A DNA stretch of 15,437 nt from CAYLOP01 sp964385305. GTDB lineage: Bacteria > Chloroflexota > Anaerolineae > Anaerolineales > E44-bin32. The stretch is taken from the NCBI GenBank assembly GCA_964385305.1, contig CAYLOP010000069.1:1-15437 (forward strand), written 5' to 3'. This document shows positions 13,813 to 15,437 of the stretch, piece after piece. Made by a program: the position numbers and the translations under genes. How positions within the stretch are numbered: position 1 is the first letter of the stretch; each line of letters begins with the position of its first letter. The notes beneath the pieces were generated by a model. That model made no database searches and had not been told where the DNA came from. It worked only from the letters and a program-made list of their open reading frames with translations.

Positions 13813-15168
13813 CTATGTGATGAGCATAGGCAGGAAAAGGCTCGCCAGCGCGAGAAAGAGTCCGAATCCAACAGCGTCGGTGACAGAGGTTACCAGGACG
13901 GATGAGGCGAGTGCGGGATCCAGTTTGAGCGCTTTGAGGAAGAGCGGAACGAGTGTGCCGATTGTGCTTGCGACGATCATGTTGCCGATAAGTGCAAGAC
14001 CGAGGACGATGCCCATCGCAGCATTGCCTTTCCAAAGGAAGACGCCGAACCCTGCCACGATGCCAACCGCGCTTCCAAGTAGCAATCCGGTGATGCCTTC
14101 CTTCAGGATCGTTCGCCAGGCATCCCGCAATCCTGCTTCGCCCAGCGCAATAGCGCGCACGATCATAGCGAGGCTCTGCGTGGCTGTGTTTCCACCCAGG
14201 CCCGCCACGATGGATTGGAATACGGCCAGTACGGCGACCTGCGCAATGAGCGGTTCGAATTGAGAGATCACCCAGGAGGCGAAAAATGAAGAAAGTGCGC
14301 TGATGTAGAGCCAGGGAAGCCTGCGCCGCACGGAAAGGCCGATCGGGCTGTCGATCGAAAGATCGGCATCCGCAACGTTCGACAGGCGATAAATGTCCTC
14401 TGTAGCCTCCACTTCTAGGACGTCCATCAAGTCGTCGTACGTGATCACGCCCCACAAAATCCCCTCTTTATCGACAACGGGCAAGGCGGCAAGGTCATAT
14501 CGGACCATGATACGGGCCGCCTCCTCCTGGTCGACGTCGGTAGTGACAAAGATCACTTTAGGATCCATGAAGCTATCAACTCGAGCGGAGGGGTCTGCAA
14601 CGACTAATTCACGCAAACTCACAACCCCGACGAGTCGTCGATCCTTATCGACGACGTTGAGGTAGTAGGGGGTTTCTTGATCGGGGCTCATCTGCCGCAG
14701 GAATTCGATGGCCTGAGACGCCGAGGTGTGGGGGCGTAACGCGATGTAGGAAGTGGTCATCAAACCGCCGGCGGTTTTGTCTGGGTATCCTAGCAGCGGG
14801 ATGACATCATCGGCATCCTCCATTTCAGCGAGGGCCTGGGCTGCCACATCTGGCGGTATGTCGCCAAGAACATCCGCCGCTTCATCAGGTTCCATCTCAT
14901 CGAGCACATCGGCGAGGATCTCGGTGGAGAGCACTTCGGCGACGTCGGCGGCCTCATCATCTTCCAATTCCTCGAGGAGGTCGGCCATTGTGGAGATGTC
15001 CATGCGGGGCAGCAGTCTGGCCTGTTCCTTTTCGGCAAGGAAGGAGAACGCATCAGCTCGGTCGGCGGGATGCAGTCGAATGAGAGCTTCAATGGCTCCT
15101 AGAACCTGGCCCGACTCAAGCGCGACGCGAATTTCATTCAGGGTGAGATCGATTTGAGCTTGTTCCAA
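13813..15168 (-). CDS. mgtE: MgtE magnesium channel/transporter
   Basis: MgtE is a Mg2+-selective inner-membrane channel gated by cytosolic Mg2+. The 451-residue protein has the complete family architecture: an acidic helical N-domain (about 10-130), rich in repeats such as ADVLDEMEPDEAADVL, a pair of CBS domains (about 135-265), a plug helix and five transmembrane helices (about 285-450). The family sequence GLGGNTATQS (323-332) is present, and D431 in VTSVTDAVGFG corresponds to the ion-site Asp of Thermus MgtE. The start is TTG at 15168, with GGGAGG (15176-15181) seven bases upstream; an ATG start with such a signal was not found nearby. It follows the NIL-domain gene by 14 bp, so the two form one operon. 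An M-box riboswitch could exist upstream of the pair but would lie outside the window. Confidence 0.95.
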   Translation of the reverse strand: MEQAQIDLTLNEIRVALESGQVLGAIEALIRLHPADRADAFSFLAEKEQARLLPRMDISTMADLLEELEDDEAADVAEVLSTEILADVLDEMEPDEAADVLGDIPPDVAAQALAEMEDADDVIPLLGYPDKTAGGLMTTSYIALRPHTSASQAIEFLRQMSPDQETPYYLNVVDKDRRLVGVVSLRELVVADPSARVDSFMDPKVIFVTTDVDQEEAARIMVRYDLAALPVVDKEGILWGVITYDDLMDVLEVEATEDIYRLSNVADADLSIDSPIGLSVRRRLPWLYISALSSFFASWVISQFEPLIAQVAVLAVFQSIVAGLGGNTATQSLAMIVRAIALGEAGLRDAWRTILKEGITGLLLGSAVGIVAGFGVFLWKGNAAMGIVLGLALIGNMIVASTIGTLVPLFLKALKLDPALASSVLVTSVTDAVGFGLFLALASLFLPMLIT

Positions 15169-15182
15169 GGGGCAGCCTCCCT

Positions 15183-15407
15183 TCAGGCGAGCTGTTCAAT
15201 TTCAATGCCTTCTTGTCTGAGCCAATCCAGGGCGAGTTGGATTTGAGCATCGTCGCCTGTCAACTCAACTTCGAGCCAGCCTTCTTCTAGCGTGATGCGG
15301 GCTTGCAGGATATTTACAGCGAGATCGGTTTGCTTGATCAGTCTGTAGAGAATGGGTTGGCGAAGCAGGGAAGGCGGATATTTCAGGCGTAAGGTATGTG
15401 TGGACAT
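15183..15407 (-). CDS. Small standalone NIL-domain protein
   Basis: The 74-residue protein is a single NIL domain, the alpha/beta ferredoxin-like module usually found at the C-terminus of methionine ABC transporter ATPases (MetN) and in some ferredoxins, where it can act as a ligand-sensing unit. The pattern is RLKYPPSLLRQPILYRLIKQ (start of strand 1 and helix 1), then DLAVNILQARI, EEGWLEVELTGDD and a last helix with QIQLALDWLRQEGI. ATG 15407 was chosen because GGGAGG (15417-15422) lies nine bases upstream. The GTG at 15413 is also in frame but only three bases from that signal. The mgtE gene begins 14 bp downstream. Whether it binds an amino acid or influences MgtE is unknown. Confidence 0.8.
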   Translation of the reverse strand: MSTHTLRLKYPPSLLRQPILYRLIKQTDLAVNILQARITLEEGWLEVELTGDDAQIQLALDWLRQEGIEIEQLA

Positions 15408-15437
15408 ACTCACCTACCTCCCAACTTTATCAGCTAA

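Noticed and set aside
13667..14455. Minus-strand open frame of 262 codons overlapping the mgtE C-terminus
   Set aside because: It is another frame of mgtE, the translation is rich in Arg, His and Gly and matches no family, and mgtE itself is fully convincing.

Overview
This is a window of about 15.4 kb with intermediate GC content, and almost all of it is chromosomal housekeeping or metabolic genes. The gene set suggests a bacterium of the Chloroflexota (Anaerolineae-like). The reasons are the Ctc-type ribosomal protein L25 with a long acidic tail, TrmI-type tRNA m1A58 methyltransferase, frequent GTG and TTG starts behind strong GGAGG-type ribosome binding sites, and a zinc-ribbon helical protein. 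This placement is inferred from general resemblance, not from a search. I see no rRNA, tRNA, CRISPR array, transposase, phage gene or recognisable defence system.

Left part (1-9900), all intact genes on the + strand. kynU (kynureninase) is followed closely by a short-chain dehydrogenase. Next comes a minus-strand remnant of an MFS transporter (2139-2423) and about 380 bp without a gene, then a CzcD/ZitB-like metal cation exporter. A metallo-beta-lactamase-fold hydrolase, a small cupin, a protein with two AbrB-like domains, a small lipoprotein and an aspartate/glutamate racemase follow, mostly as separate transcription units. Then come a YihY/BrkB-family membrane protein, a tail-anchored protein built of seven 15-16-residue repeats, and ribosomal protein L25. 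The repeat protein has a strong promoter at 8577-8605, and it probably shares a transcript with L25.

Right part (9963-15407), all genes on the - strand. A symmetrical hairpin at 9930-9956 separates the two convergent halves and can terminate both. In transcription order from the right edge there are three groups. First, a small NIL-domain protein and MgtE (Mg2+ channel). Second, a YdjC/ChbG-type deacetylase overlapping a class I methyltransferase by 13 bp. Third, TrmI, a helical zinc-ribbon protein, and a NudL-like CoA pyrophosphatase whose start overlaps the preceding stop by 4 bp.

The genes do not form one obvious new system. The points most worth a second look are the 15-residue-repeat, tail-anchored beta-helix candidate next to L25, the standalone NIL protein paired with MgtE, the unknown zinc-ribbon protein between TrmI and NudL, and several small structured or palindromic sequences in intergenic regions.
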